Source: Mucilaginibacter hurinus (lineage in GTDB: Bacteria > Bacteroidota > Bacteroidia > Sphingobacteriales > Sphingobacteriaceae). From it: 64,000 nt of DNA. Within the stretch, counting starts at the first letter, position 1. Every line of letters begins with the position of its first letter. Of the stretch, positions 7,049-15,372 are shown one piece after another. The stretch covers positions 1-64,000 of the forward strand of contig NZ_QGDC01000010.1 of assembly GCF_003324525.1 (NCBI RefSeq), in the 5' to 3' direction. The notes below the pieces were generated by a model, which worked only from the letters and a program-made list of their open reading frames with translations, was not told the origin of the DNA and ran no database searches. The position numbers and the translations under genes were made by a program.

Positions 7049-9928
7049 TTACACTACCATATTAACAATCCGCCCTTTAACCACGATGATTTTTTTAGGT
7101 GTTTTACCATCCAGGTAACGCTGTACATCGGCGTTTGCTAAAACAAACTGCTCCACTTCTTTCGCCTCAAGGCTTAGCGGTATGCTTAAGTTCATCTTTG
7201 TTTTCCCGTTGATCGATATCGGGTAAGCGAAATCATCCTCTACCAGGTAGGCGGGGTTAAATTTTGGATAAGCTGCATAAGACAGGGTGCCGGCCGGGTT
7301 GCCCAGCAACGTCCAAAGCTCTTCGCATATGTGCGGGGCGTAAGGCGATAGCACAATCACCATTTCCTGCAAAATGGCGCGTTTGTTACATTTAAGTTCG
7401 GTAAGCTCATTAACGGCTATCATGAAGCTGGATACAGAAGTGTTGAATGAAAACCGCTCAATATCCTCTTCAACCTTACGAATGATTTTATGTAAGGACT
7501 TTAGTTCCGCTTTCGTCGGTGCCTCATTGCTCACATTAAGTTCCCAGGCATCATTGTGGAACAAACGCCAGAATTTTCTTAAAAACTTAAATACGCCCTC
7601 GATGCCATTCGTGTTCCAGGGTTTGCTTTGCTCAAGCGGGCCTAAAAACATTTCGTACATACGCAAGGTGTCAGCGCCGTAACGCTCAATAATGTCGTCG
7701 GGGTTTACAACGTTGAATTTAGATTTTGACATCTTTTCAACCTCGACGCCGCATATATATTTGCCGTTCTCTAAAATAAACTCAGCATTTTCAAACTCAC
7801 TACGGAACTTTTTGAATTTGTCAAGATTCAGCACTTCATTTTCCACTATATTCACATCTACATGAAGCGGCGAAGTTTTGTAATCTTTTATTAATCCGTG
7901 CGAAACGAAAGTGTTGGTGCCGCGGCCTTGTTCATCAATCAACCGATAAACAAAGTTGCTCCGCCCCTGTATCATGCCCTGGTTTATAAGCTTTTTAAAA
8001 GGCTCCTCTTCGGTCACCTTGCCAATGTCTTTTAAAAACTTATTCCAGAAACGACTGTACAATAAGTGCCCGGTAGCATGCTCGCTGCCGCCTATATACA
8101 GGTCAACGTCTTTCCAATACTCAATGGCTTCCTTTGAAGCAAATTCGTTGTTGTTATGCGCATCCATGTAGCGGTACCAGTACCAGCTGCTGCCGGCCCA
8201 GCCCGGCATGGTGCTAAGTTCATATGGGTAGGCCTCACCCCCCGCCCTCTCCAAAGGAGAGGGGGCTTTTAATTCTTCTTCTGAAACACTCTCCTTCGGA
8301 GAGGCATGATAAGCCCAACCTGTTGCCCTGCCTAATGGCGGCTCGCCGCTTTCGGTAGGCAGGTATTTATCAATTTCAGGCAATAGTAAAGGTAGATCGG
8401 CCTCACTTATTAAGTAAGGTAGCCCATCTTTAAAGTAAACGGGCACCGGTTCGCCCCAGTAACGCTGACGGCCAAAAATAGCATCGCGCATCCTGAAGTT
8501 TACTTTGGCTTTGCCTGCGCCCACCGCTTCAAGTTTGGCTATAATAGCCGCGGTCGCTTCTTTGTATTCAAGTCCGTTGGCAAAGCCGGAGTTAATGTAT
8601 TTGCCCTCCTTGGTTGGGTCTGCTTCCGTGTCAATATTCTGGCTGTCCAGTATAGGTATTATAGGCAGGTTAAAATGTTTTGCGAACAGGTAGTCACGCT
8701 GGTCGCCGCTGGGCACGGCCATTACCGCGCCGGTGCCGTAACCGGCCAGTACGTAATCTGCTATCCAAACCGGGATGCGTTCGCCGTTAAGCGGATTAAG
8801 CACATAGCTGCCTGTAAATGCGCCGGATACGGTTTTTGTATCCGCCATGCGGTCGAGCTCACTTTTCTTTTTAGTTTGCGCAATGTAGGCATCTATACCG
8901 GCTTTTTGTTCCGGTGTGGTTAATGCCGCTACTAGTTCATGTTCTGGCGCCAGCACAACCAGCGTTACGCCGAAGATCGTATCGACACGGGTAGTGAAAA
9001 CCTCTATAGAGGCAGACTCAACCCGGCCCTCTCCAAAGGAGAGGGGGCTTTCTATTGGGAATTTAACAGACGCACCAACACTTTTGCCTATCCAGTTGCG
9101 CTGCATTTCTTTCAGCGGTTCGGGCCAGTCTATCGTATCAAGGCCTTGTAATAAGCGTTCGGCATATGCAGTAATGCGCATGCTCCACTGCATCATCTTT
9201 TTTTGCTCAACCGGAAAGCCGCCGCGCTCGCTAAAGCCGTCCTTTACTTCGTCGTTGGCCAGTACTGTACCCAGTGCCGGGCACCAGTTAACCGTACTTT
9301 CGCGCAGATAGGTAAGGCGGTACTTTAACAATTCCTCCTGCTGCCTGCTATCAGGCAACGCTTTCCACTCGTCGGCGGTAAACGTTAAAATATCTTCGTC
9401 GCTTACGGCATTAATACCTTGTGAGCCCGATGTTTCAAAATGCTTAACCAGTTCGTCGATACTTTCAGCCTTATCGGCAGATTTGTTATACCAGGAGTTA
9501 AACAGTTGCATAAATATCCACTGTGTCCACTTGTAATAGTCGGGCGAGCTGGTGCGTACTTCCCGGCTCCAGTCAAACGAAAAACCGATCTGGTCTAACT
9601 GGCGGCGATAGGTAGCTATGTTGTCTTCGGTAGTAACAGAAGGATGTTGCCCGGTTTGTATGGCATATTGCTCGGCAGGTAAGCCAAACGAGTCGTACCC
9701 CATGGGATGCAACACATTAAATCCTTTTAAACGTTTGTAACGGGCAAAAATATCCGAAGCGATATAACCCAGGGGATGCCCCACATGCAGCCCCGCACCT
9801 GAGGGGTACGGAAACATATCAAGCACATAGTACTTGGGTTTTGTAGTATGGTTTTCGGCTTTGAAGGTTTGCTTATCTGCCCAAAACTGCTGCCATTTCT
9901 GCTCTATATCCTTAAATTGGTAATCCAT
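7049..9928 (-). CDS. leuS: leucyl-tRNA synthetase with in-frame repeat-encoded inserts
   Basis: This enzyme charges tRNA-Leu with leucine in the cytosol. At 959 residues it is long for the family. Class I signatures are present: [16 protein letters not shown] near residue 40 (HIGH-type) and KMSKS near 733. The CP1 editing domain begins with TTRVDTIFG, where most LeuRS have TTRPDT. Two segments do not look like LeuRS: about residues 291-304 ([10 protein letters not shown]) and about 542-566 ([11 protein letters not shown] and [11 protein letters not shown]). Their DNA is a GC-rich palindromic repeat listed separately. Both lie at junctions between domains, and the frame stays open, so the enzyme is presumably functional. 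Confidence 0.98.
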   Translation of the reverse strand: MDYQFKDIEQKWQQFWADKQTFKAENHTTKPKYYVLDMFPYPSGAGLHVGHPLGYIASDIFARYKRLKGFNVLHPMGYDSFGLPAEQYAIQTGQHPSVTTEDNIATYRRQLDQIGFSFDWSREVRTSSPDYYKWTQWIFMQLFNSWYNKSADKAESIDELVKHFETSGSQGINAVSDEDILTFTADEWKALPDSRQQEELLKYRLTYLRESTVNWCPALGTVLANDEVKDGFSERGGFPVEQKKMMQWSMRITAYAERLLQGLDTIDWPEPLKEMQRNWIGKSVGASVKFPIESPLSFGEGRVESASIEVFTTRVDTIFGVTLVVLAPEHELVAALTTPEQKAGIDAYIAQTKKKSELDRMADTKTVSGAFTGSYVLNPLNGERIPVWIADYVLAGYGTGAVMAVPSGDQRDYLFAKHFNLPIIPILDSQNIDTEADPTKEGKYINSGFANGLEYKEATAAIIAKLEAVGAGKAKVNFRMRDAIFGRQRYWGEPVPVYFKDGLPYLISEADLPLLLPEIDKYLPTESGEPPLGRATGWAYHASPKESVSEEELKAPSPLERAGGEAYPYELSTMPGWAGSSWYWYRYMDAHNNNEFASKEAIEYWKDVDLYIGGSEHATGHLLYSRFWNKFLKDIGKVTEEEPFKKLINQGMIQGRSNFVYRLIDEQGRGTNTFVSHGLIKDYKTSPLHVDVNIVENEVLNLDKFKKFRSEFENAEFILENGKYICGVEVEKMSKSKFNVVNPDDIIERYGADTLRMYEMFLGPLEQSKPWNTNGIEGVFKFLRKFWRLFHNDAWELNVSNEAPTKAELKSLHKIIRKVEEDIERFSFNTSVSSFMIAVNELTELKCNKRAILQEMVIVLSPYAPHICEELWTLLGNPAGTLSYAAYPKFNPAYLVEDDFAYPISINGKTKMNLSIPLSLEAKEVEQFVLANADVQRYLDGKTPKKIIVVKGRIVNMVV
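8231..8304. repeat. two palindromic repeat units inside leuS
   Basis: A GC-rich unit (8231-8270) contains CCCTCTCC-AAA-GGAGAGGG, and a shorter, partly decayed palindrome CTCTCC-TTC-GGAGAG lies at 8289-8303. Both are translated in frame and add about 24 residues to LeuRS ahead of the [11 protein letters not shown] segment. The second looks like an older or truncated copy of the first. Confidence 0.8.
9020..9052. repeat. palindromic repeat unit inside leuS, second site
   Basis: The core CCCTCTCC-AAA-GGAGAGGG is the same as in the 8231-8270 unit, but here the sense strand reads it in another frame, giving PLSFGEGR instead of PSPLERAGG. It precedes the CP1 editing domain. Confidence 0.8.
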
Positions 9929-10013
9929 ATACTTTACTCCGAAAAAATGCGTTGCGAAAATAACAAAAATGACAGACTAACGGGCAGCTGACGTTGCAAT
10001 AATTGGTTGTTGA

Positions 10014-10042
10014 TTAAGTTATTTGTTACGGTAACAACTTAA
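10014..10042. promoter_or_regulatory. palindrome upstream of leuS
   Basis: TTAAGTT plus GTTAC pairs with GTAAC plus AACTTAA, with a four-base bulge (ATTT) on one side and a single-base loop. It lies 86 bases before the leuS start codon, between leuS and the terminator of the paraslipin gene. It may be an operator or leader hairpin for leuS. No T-box features are visible. Confidence 0.35.
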
Positions 10043-10098
10043 TTTAGCTTCGTTTTCGTTAGCCTGGGGTTTATAAACACCACTCTATTATATGCAAT

Positions 10099-10125
10099 AA
10101 AAAACCCGGCGCATTGTCACCGGGC
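10099..10125 (-). terminator. rho-independent terminator of the nfeD-paraslipin operon
   Basis: On the minus strand, a CCCGG/CCGGG stem with a ten-base loop is followed by six T. It sits 22 bases after the paraslipin stop codon. Confidence 0.85.
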
Positions 10126-10146
10126 TCCCTTAAACGTTCTTATAAA

Positions 10147-11151
10147 TTACTCGTCTTTGCGCGGAGGCACCGGCCGTGGTGTTCTCTGGCTCACCGGCGC
10201 AATGTCGCGCTGGGGTGGTTTAACATCAAATGACGGTTGCGTTTTACCTAATACAGAGGTAATGCTTGAAATAACCCCTGCAATGTCTGAAAGGTCAGCA
10301 GGTACTATCATGGTGTTGTTCGTTTTTGCCAGTTTGCCAAACTCGTTCAGGTATTGCTCGGCTACGCGCAGGTTTACGGCATTCATCCCGCCTTCCTCAT
10401 TTATCGACGTAGCAATTTCACGTATACCCTTCGCGGTAGCAATGGCAACCATTTCAATTTCGGCAGCAGTACCGCTGGCCTCATTTATTTTACGCTGCTT
10501 CTCGCCTTCTGATCGTGCTATCATCTCCTGCTTGTCACCCTCTGCACGGTTAATTTTAGCTTGCTTATCTCCTTCAGACTCCGCTATCTGCGCCCTTTTT
10601 TCGCGCTCGGCACGCATTTGCTTCTCCATCGCATCCTTTATACTTTGCGGGGGCGAAATATTTTTTACCTCGTAACGCGATACTTTGATACCCCAGGGCT
10701 CGCTGGCTTTGTCAACAGCCTCCACTATGCTGGCGTTAACGGTATCGCGTTCCTCAAAGGTTTTATCAAGTTCCATCTTCCCAATAATACTACGCATGGT
10801 GGTTTGCGAGATTTGTATTACCGCAAAGCGATAATTATCAATACCGTATGATGCCTTCTGCGGATCTATCACCTGCAGGTATAATACACCATCAACTTCT
10901 ACAGCGATATTATCTTTGGTTATACAAATTTGCGATGCTACATCCAGCGCTTGTTCCTTTAGGTTCTGTTTATAGGCAACCTTATCAATAAAGGGTATGA
11001 GTATATGAAAACCGGCATCAAGGGTACGGCTGTATTTGCCCAGACGCTCAATAATATAAACCGAACGCTGCGGTACAACCTTGAAAGTTGACAAAAAAGC
11101 AATAAGGATAAAAACGCATAAAATAATGAGAATAACGGTTCCTGCTGTCAT
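10147..11151 (-). CDS. SPFH/band-7 protein, paraslipin (QmcA-like)
   Basis: This is a stomatin-like membrane scaffold protein. It has one N-terminal membrane helix (residues 4-24), an SPFH domain (about 25-185; VPQRSVYIIERLGKYSRTLDAGFH), a long charged coiled coil with repeated AEGDKQ/SEGEKQ units (about 190-245), and a C-terminal QYLNEFGKLA segment typical of paraslipins. The Pro/Arg-rich tail is probably disordered. These proteins form oligomers in membrane microdomains and are commonly paired with NfeD proteins, as here: the start overlaps the nfeD stop by four bases (ATGA). A strong terminator follows. Confidence 0.95.
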   Translation of the reverse strand: MTAGTVILIILCVFILIAFLSTFKVVPQRSVYIIERLGKYSRTLDAGFHILIPFIDKVAYKQNLKEQALDVASQICITKDNIAVEVDGVLYLQVIDPQKASYGIDNYRFAVIQISQTTMRSIIGKMELDKTFEERDTVNASIVEAVDKASEPWGIKVSRYEVKNISPPQSIKDAMEKQMRAEREKRAQIAESEGDKQAKINRAEGDKQEMIARSEGEKQRKINEASGTAAEIEMVAIATAKGIREIATSINEEGGMNAVNLRVAEQYLNEFGKLAKTNNTMIVPADLSDIAGVISSITSVLGKTQPSFDVKPPQRDIAPVSQRTPRPVPPRKDE

Positions 11152-11600
11152 AATGATTTAGTTGATCGTACGGTTAATATAATACTTTCGTTAGCGGTAA
11201 TAACTACTTCTTCCCCGGCAGCAATTGCATCCGGCGAGGAAGCTTCCCACAGGGCGCCCCTGAATGTAACCTTGCCTTGTACACCGGGCATAATGGGGGT
11301 TTCTGCCCTTGCTTTTCTCCCTATAATCTCATCTTCAAGTAATGGCTTTTGCGACCGCATCATGCCCAGTTTACCCTTAACCCAGTTTCTGAACAGCAAT
11401 ACTGTTAATATTGATGTGCCTAAAAAAACGAAGATCTGTACATTAATAGTCAATGGGGTAAATAACAGCATAATAATACCTACCACCCATGCCCCTATAC
11501 CAAAAAAGAAAAGGATAAAGCCGGGCACCACAAACTCAAGCAAAAAAAATGCTAATCCGATAATAAACCAGATGACGGCTGTACTCAAAAAACTATCCAT
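11148..11600 (-). CDS. NfeD-family membrane protein
   Basis: This is a short-form NfeD without a protease domain. From the preferred ATG at 11600 it has 150 residues: three membrane helices (about 5-85, including VVPGFILFFFGIGAW) and a C-terminal OB-fold (about 90-150; GVQGKVTFRGALWEA). The frame continues upstream to 11648, but those residues lack NfeD character. It is translationally coupled to the paraslipin gene. The OB domain is thought to interact with the SPFH partner (family knowledge). Confidence 0.93.
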   Translation of the reverse strand: MDSFLSTAVIWFIIGLAFFLLEFVVPGFILFFFGIGAWVVGIIMLLFTPLTINVQIFVFLGTSILTVLLFRNWVKGKLGMMRSQKPLLEDEIIGRKARAETPIMPGVQGKVTFRGALWEASSPDAIAAGEEVVITANESIILTVRSTKSL

Positions 11601-11728
11601 GATACTTAGGTTAGTCTCAAATATAGCTTTTTTTGAGCATAAACGCAATAAGTCAGCGTTATGACAGCTACGATTTGAACAGCATTGCCAGTTTATAAAA
11701 GGTTACCCACTGTGCTTGCACAAGGGTG

Positions 11729-11929
11729 CTAAACGGCAGGGTAACTAAGTTCTACGTCGTGTACAGACATGTATATCGGCTTACCACAATATTTCACCCA
11801 AATGTGCGACCAGCCATTACTGTCATACCCAAGGAAAGTAACAAACGGATTATCCTCGATAAATCCGGCAAAAGCACTCCCGGTATATTTAAGCTCAAGG
11901 CCTTCTAAAAATTCTTCGACTCTTTTCAT
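11729..11929 (-). CDS. small hypothetical protein
   Basis: This is a 66-residue soluble protein with no signal peptide or membrane helix and mixed alpha/beta character (MKRVEEFLEGLELKYTG at the start, HIWVKYCGKPIYM in the middle). I recognise no family. It stands alone between nfeD and the astacin-like gene. The composition is protein-like and the ATG is unambiguous, but a chance ORF cannot be excluded. Confidence 0.5.
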   Translation of the reverse strand: MKRVEEFLEGLELKYTGSAFAGFIEDNPFVTFLGYDSNGWSHIWVKYCGKPIYMSVHDVELSYPAV

Positions 11930-12126
11930 AACCGATAATTTAAGGTGAATAATTGCATTTTTATCCGTGCGTCAGCTATCAGATCTGACGATTGCAACTT
12001 AAATAAATAACGGTCATTTTGTAAAACTGTTTTGTAAAAAAGCTAATACGGTGCTCAACAGCTTACTAAAAGTAAAGTAAGTTATTTCATAACCACTCTT
12101 GTAGTTGGTTAACGGGTTGCACCAAA

Positions 12127-12933
12127 TCACTTTGGATACACCCGGCCTATTACAATCTTGTCTATCGACGATAACACTGTATTCCAACCTATTCCTATCC
12201 CATCTTTGGTAAAACGGGGATCCACAGGATATTGCATGATAGATTTTGGATCATAAGGCGAATGATAAACCTGGGAAGCCGGGTAGCGGTAAAAAATGTT
12301 ATAATCAATTTGCTCTGTGGTCCAGCTATTTGGTGGCTGTTTGTAGTACCAGTAAACATTGGCTTTGTTCCAGTTGATATTAACCGCCGGACTGGATTGC
12401 TCATGCGCGAGCCCCAGAGCGTGACCAACTTCGTGAATAATGACACGACTAAACTCATCTTCAGCTGTTGTTTTAGTAAACCAACCAAAATTCATCGTAG
12501 GTTTCGTTTTGTCTATCAATTTGGCATCCTTCCCGATGTAAGACCATGACGTTTCATCACCTTCATACTTAAATGCGATGCGAATATCACTTGGCGCGCT
12601 GCCCGTAACCAACTGTACAGAAATGTTAGCGTGCTGCATCCATTTACTCGCATATTTTAGCACTTTACCGTGCAAAAAACTGTCCTCATTCATAAACTTT
12701 ACCCGTAGCTTTTGCCCGTTCGACCAAAATTTATCGCGCAGCACTACGCCATGCGTGTGCTTATCATCAGCACCAACTGCTTTGTTGATACACATTTTGG
12801 GGGCGTCACCGCTAAACAATTCCAACAGTCTCGCATCATCAGTTTCACTTTCGGGCGCTATTTCGGCCTTTTTAGCACAACCTGCAACCACTATTGTAAG
12901 CGCCAGAAAATATACTTTTATGCGATTCGTCAT
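12127..12933 (-). CDS. astacin-like (M12A) zinc metalloprotease lipoprotein
   Basis: This is probably an exported, lipid-anchored peptidase. The N-terminus is a lipoprotein signal with lipobox VVAGC (Cys19). The zinc site HEVGHALGLAHE lies at about residues 167-178 and fits the astacin pattern HExxHxxGxxHE; the Met-turn is SIMQYP near 238, one residue off the usual SxMHY. The 268-residue length fits a short prodomain plus one catalytic domain. Bacteroidota and myxobacteria carry many such stand-alone astacins; substrates are unknown. It is monocistronic on the minus strand. Confidence 0.9.
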   Translation of the reverse strand: MTNRIKVYFLALTIVVAGCAKKAEIAPESETDDARLLELFSGDAPKMCINKAVGADDKHTHGVVLRDKFWSNGQKLRVKFMNEDSFLHGKVLKYASKWMQHANISVQLVTGSAPSDIRIAFKYEGDETSWSYIGKDAKLIDKTKPTMNFGWFTKTTAEDEFSRVIIHEVGHALGLAHEQSSPAVNINWNKANVYWYYKQPPNSWTTEQIDYNIFYRYPASQVYHSPYDPKSIMQYPVDPRFTKDGIGIGWNTVLSSIDKIVIGRVYPK

Positions 12934-13008
12934 CTTTTATCTGATTAAGATGTAAATATACTATCCTGCAACGACATAGCAACAGAATATATTGCAGGCT
13001 AACAGCCG

Positions 13009-13419
13009 CTAAACACGCTGCTCACCTGCAACAGCCTCAACCGGCCGGATTACCTTCACAATTTTAAATGTCTTTAAACCGTTCGGCATTTCCCATTCCA
13101 CATCAACGCCCGGCCTGTAACCAAGCAGCGCAACCCCTATCGGCGACATTATTGACAAACGGTTATTTTGTATATCAGCTTTTTTAGGGTCAACCAGGTG
13201 AAAAAAGAATGTTCGCTTACTTTCCGCGTCCTGTATCTCAACTTCTGAATTAAGTAATACTACATCGGCAGGTAGTTCTTCTTCAGGTAAAACCCGGGCA
13301 GACTTTAGCTCGATGCCAAGTTTTTTCCGGTTAAATTCCGACAGGTTGGCACTCAGTTTAAGATGATTCACCAACATATCATGTTCAATCTTCGATAATA
13401 TTAATTGAGCGTTTTTCAT
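13009..13419 (-). CDS. GreA/GreB C-terminal-domain protein (Rnk-like), copy 1
   Basis: This is a 136-residue protein with the GreA/GreB C-terminal FKBP-like fold (about 45-130; SIMSPIGVALLGYRPGVDVEWEMPNG split across two strands) and a short helical N-terminus rather than the long GreA coiled coil. Such proteins, including Rnk, bind RNA polymerase and may compete with Gre factors (family knowledge). A close paralogue lies immediately upstream on the same strand (13476-13874), so this looks like a tandem duplication. Confidence 0.88.
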   Translation of the reverse strand: MKNAQLILSKIEHDMLVNHLKLSANLSEFNRKKLGIELKSARVLPEEELPADVVLLNSEVEIQDAESKRTFFFHLVDPKKADIQNNRLSIMSPIGVALLGYRPGVDVEWEMPNGLKTFKIVKVIRPVEAVAGEQRV

Positions 13420-13475
13420 GATTTATAGTTAAGTATGCTTAAATAGTTATTACCAGGATATTGTGGACATCCTGT

Positions 13476-13874
13476 TTACTTCAAATATTTGACTTCGGTA
13501 ATTTTAAAAGCCTTCACACCCTCGGGCATTTCCCATACTACCAGTGCTCCCTGTGCGTAGCCAATTACAGCCACACCAATTGGTGATAGTATAGAATGGT
13601 TATTATTTTTCCTCCTTGCTTTACCCGGTGCCACCAGTTTGTAGTTAAATTCTTCGGCAGTTTCAACATCTTTCACCGTAACAGATTTATTTACGGTTAC
13701 AATTGTTTCCGGAATATCTTTGCTAAGTACCTGGTTAGCGTTTTTTAATTCCTGTGTAAGCTTCTCTTCGTTATATTTACTTAGCCTACGTTTTCGCAAT
13801 TCTTCTTTCAAAAGGTCATACATACCTGTAGTTAAAATAATTGGCGTATCAGAAATTTTTACATCAGAATTCAT
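13476..13874 (-). CDS. GreA/GreB C-terminal-domain protein (Rnk-like), copy 2
   Basis: This is the paralogue of the 13009-13419 product. At 132 residues it has the same layout: a helical N-terminus with an RKRRLSKYNEEKL-like stretch, then the Gre C-terminal fold with SILSPIGVAVIGYAQG and VWEMPEGVKAF. It is followed 56 bases later by copy 1, so the two are probably one operon. No catalytic acidic tip of the GreA type is present, so transcript cleavage is not expected. The role is probably RNA polymerase binding. Confidence 0.87.
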   Translation of the reverse strand: MNSDVKISDTPIILTTGMYDLLKEELRKRRLSKYNEEKLTQELKNANQVLSKDIPETIVTVNKSVTVKDVETAEEFNYKLVAPGKARRKNNNHSILSPIGVAVIGYAQGALVVWEMPEGVKAFKITEVKYLK

Positions 13875-14248
13875 AGTGCATTATATTTAGTATTGAAAAA
13901 ATAGATTATAAGAGGTGTTAGGCCGTCTGGCAAGATCATATTTTACATGAAAAGCCAGCGCCCTGTACAGTCTTACCGTAAGATTTAATGATTTCCCGTC
14001 TCTTTAACGAGTCGGGATTAGTTTATAAAATCCTTACTGCTTTTGAGAAAAGCATCTCCAAGTTTGAATTGACATAATAGCACACGCCTGAAATCTGCCG
14101 CAGCAACCTTAAGTTGTGTGGCACTTTTTGAGTTAAATATGTAAAGCGTGGTGTGCATTTAGTCAAATATATCAAATGTTAATGGATATGGCAAAGGTTG
14201 ATAGCTTATAGGGTATTTTTATACTTAATATTGACATTTCAATTATTT
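13875..14248. other. intergenic region between the Rnk-like gene and arsR
   Basis: There is no convincing gene in this stretch. It holds a weak hairpin (CCCG-T-CTC with GAG-T-CGGG, 13995-14016) and a TGTGGCAC-like -24 motif near 14117-14124 followed by a GT at the right spacing, though with a poor -12 box. A 29-codon ATG frame at 13988-14077 is too short to support. The right end carries the arsR promoter region, with TTGACA at 14231. Confidence 0.5.
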
Positions 14249-14264
14249 ATCGTAATATTGCGAT
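14249..14264. promoter_or_regulatory. candidate ArsR operator at arsR
   Basis: ATCGTAATATTGCGAT is a near-perfect palindrome that abuts the arsR start codon and overlaps a likely -7 region (TAATATTG), with TTGACA about 20 bp upstream. A second copy precedes the next gene (14613-14628). ArsR-family repressors bind such AT-rich dyads. Confidence 0.7.
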
Positions 14265-14594
14265 ATGGGCACCACAAAAAAGGAAATATTTTCAAAGGAG
14301 CAAAACGAGCTGGCCCTACAGCTTAAAGCTATCGCCCATCCGGCACGTATTGCAATACTCCAACAAATTATATCGGCCAATGCTTGCATCTGCGGCGACC
14401 TTGTTGACGAACTTGGCTTGGCTCAAGCCACCATCTCTCAACATCTTAAAGAATTAAAAAACGCAGGTATTATACAAGGAACTATCGAGGGGGTAAAAGT
14501 TTGTTACTGTATTGAACCCCGGGCATGGAAAAAATTGCAAAATATGTTAAGTAATTTTTTAGATGGCTATAAAGGGCCGGCAAACTGTTGTTAA
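14265..14594 (+). CDS. arsR: ArsR-family metalloregulatory repressor
   Basis: This is a 109-residue winged-helix repressor. The metal-sensing motif at the start of the recognition region is ACICGDLVDEL (C41, C43), equivalent to the ELCVCDL arsenite site of ArsR. The helix-turn-helix AQATISQHLKELKNAG follows at about 53-68. Further cysteines lie at C80, C82 and the terminal C108-C109, a richer thiol set than usual. It probably dissociates from DNA on binding As(III) or Sb(III). Its gene and the DUF6428 gene downstream each carry the same palindrome, suggesting autoregulation plus control of the neighbour. Confidence 0.93.
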   Translation: MGTTKKEIFSKEQNELALQLKAIAHPARIAILQQIISANACICGDLVDELGLAQATISQHLKELKNAGIIQGTIEGVKVCYCIEPRAWKKLQNMLSNFLDGYKGPANCC

Positions 14595-14612
14595 AAAAAT
14601 TTATTTAAATCA

Positions 14613-14628
14613 ATCGTAATATTACAAT
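14613..14628. promoter_or_regulatory. second candidate ArsR operator, before the DUF6428 gene
   Basis: ATCGTAATATTACAAT shares the core TCGTAATATT with the dyad at 14249-14264 and lies 5 bases before the next start codon. A separate promoter here would let the downstream gene respond on its own. Confidence 0.6.
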
Positions 14629-14633
14629 AAAAC

Positions 14634-15131
14634 ATGAATACGAGTAATATCAGGTGGCAGGAATTCAAAAACGTACTGCTATCGCATATAAGGTTAAATG
14701 TTCAATTTGAATATGCCGCCGGCAAATATGTTGCGCCTTATTATCACATCACAGAAATAAAGCAGGCGCTGATAACCTCTGTAGACTGCGGCGGTAACAT
14801 CAATAGCTGGACTGAAATAATCATCCAGTTATGGGAACCTGCAAACGGGGCAGACGGGCCGGCAATGCCTGCAGATAAAATATTATCAATTATACAAATG
14901 GTTGAAAAAAACTTACCCTTAAACCCGCTGGCAATTGTTAAAATTGAATATGGCAATTCCGGTTTTGATATACGCCAGATGTACCCGGCCCGCATTATGC
15001 CTGCAGGCGACGAGTTGGTGGTACAACTTAGCCCTGACATAACGCAATGTAAAGCTGTAAACCCGGGCAATAGTTGTGGTACCAAAATTGAACAGACTGT
15101 ATGCTGCACACCAGCTTCAGCATGTTGCTAA
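14634..15131 (+). CDS. DUF6428 family protein, cysteine-rich tail
   Basis: This is a 165-residue protein matching the DUF6428 family, which is repeatedly found next to arsR-type regulators. The body is a mixed alpha/beta domain (VAPYYHITEIKQALITSVDCGG, then SWTEIIIQLWEP). The last 35 residues contain six cysteines, including CC pairs at the end (TVCCTPASACC), which suggests thiol coordination of arsenic, antimony or another soft metal. The enzyme activity, if any, is unknown. It is 39 bases downstream of arsR with its own operator-like dyad. A 7-bp hairpin (15138-15156) follows the stop. Confidence 0.85.
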   Translation: MNTSNIRWQEFKNVLLSHIRLNVQFEYAAGKYVAPYYHITEIKQALITSVDCGGNINSWTEIIIQLWEPANGADGPAMPADKILSIIQMVEKNLPLNPLAIVKIEYGNSGFDIRQMYPARIMPAGDELVVQLSPDITQCKAVNPGNSCGTKIEQTVCCTPASACC

Positions 15132-15137
15132 TAAAGC

Positions 15138-15156
15138 TTTGCATTTACTATGCAAA
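15138..15156 (+). terminator. weak hairpin after the DUF6428 gene
   Basis: TTTGCAT and ATGCAAA form a 7-bp stem with a five-base loop just after the stop codon, without a proper T-run. It may be a poor terminator. Confidence 0.35.
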
Positions 15157-15231
15157 TAACCGTCATCGCCATGTATAAGGGATCCTCACACTATTGATAT
15201 TGCCTGTGAACATAGCCCATGCCCACGCACG

Positions 15232-15277
15232 GCATAGCCAAATAAGCCTGGCAATTGATATTGTTTACAGGCTATGC
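15232..15277. repeat. imperfect inverted repeat in the DUF6428-lpxH gap
   Basis: GCATAGCC (15232-15239) and GGCTATGC (15270-15277) are inverted copies, and a degenerate TTGATATTG...CATAGCC stretch lies upstream. The gap otherwise holds no gene. This may be a decayed dispersed repeat. Confidence 0.35.
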
Positions 15278-15356
15278 GGGTAAGGCCTATTGACCATTGC
15301 ATTGAGCCGCGGCAACTTTACAAACTTATAACCTTTTACCTTTCACGTTAACATTG

Positions 15357-15364
15357 TACTTTTG
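15357..15364 (+). promoter_or_regulatory. Bacteroidota -7 box for lpxH
   Basis: TACTTTTG fits the TAnnTTTG consensus and lies 8 bases before the lpxH ATG, so the leader would be very short. The -33 element is not clear. Confidence 0.4.
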
Positions 15365-15372
15365 CCGCAGCC

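Noticed and set aside
13988..14077. 29-codon ATG frame (MISRLFNESG...) in the gap before arsR
   Set aside because: It is too short, with no signal peptide or recognisable motif. Chance frame cannot be excluded.
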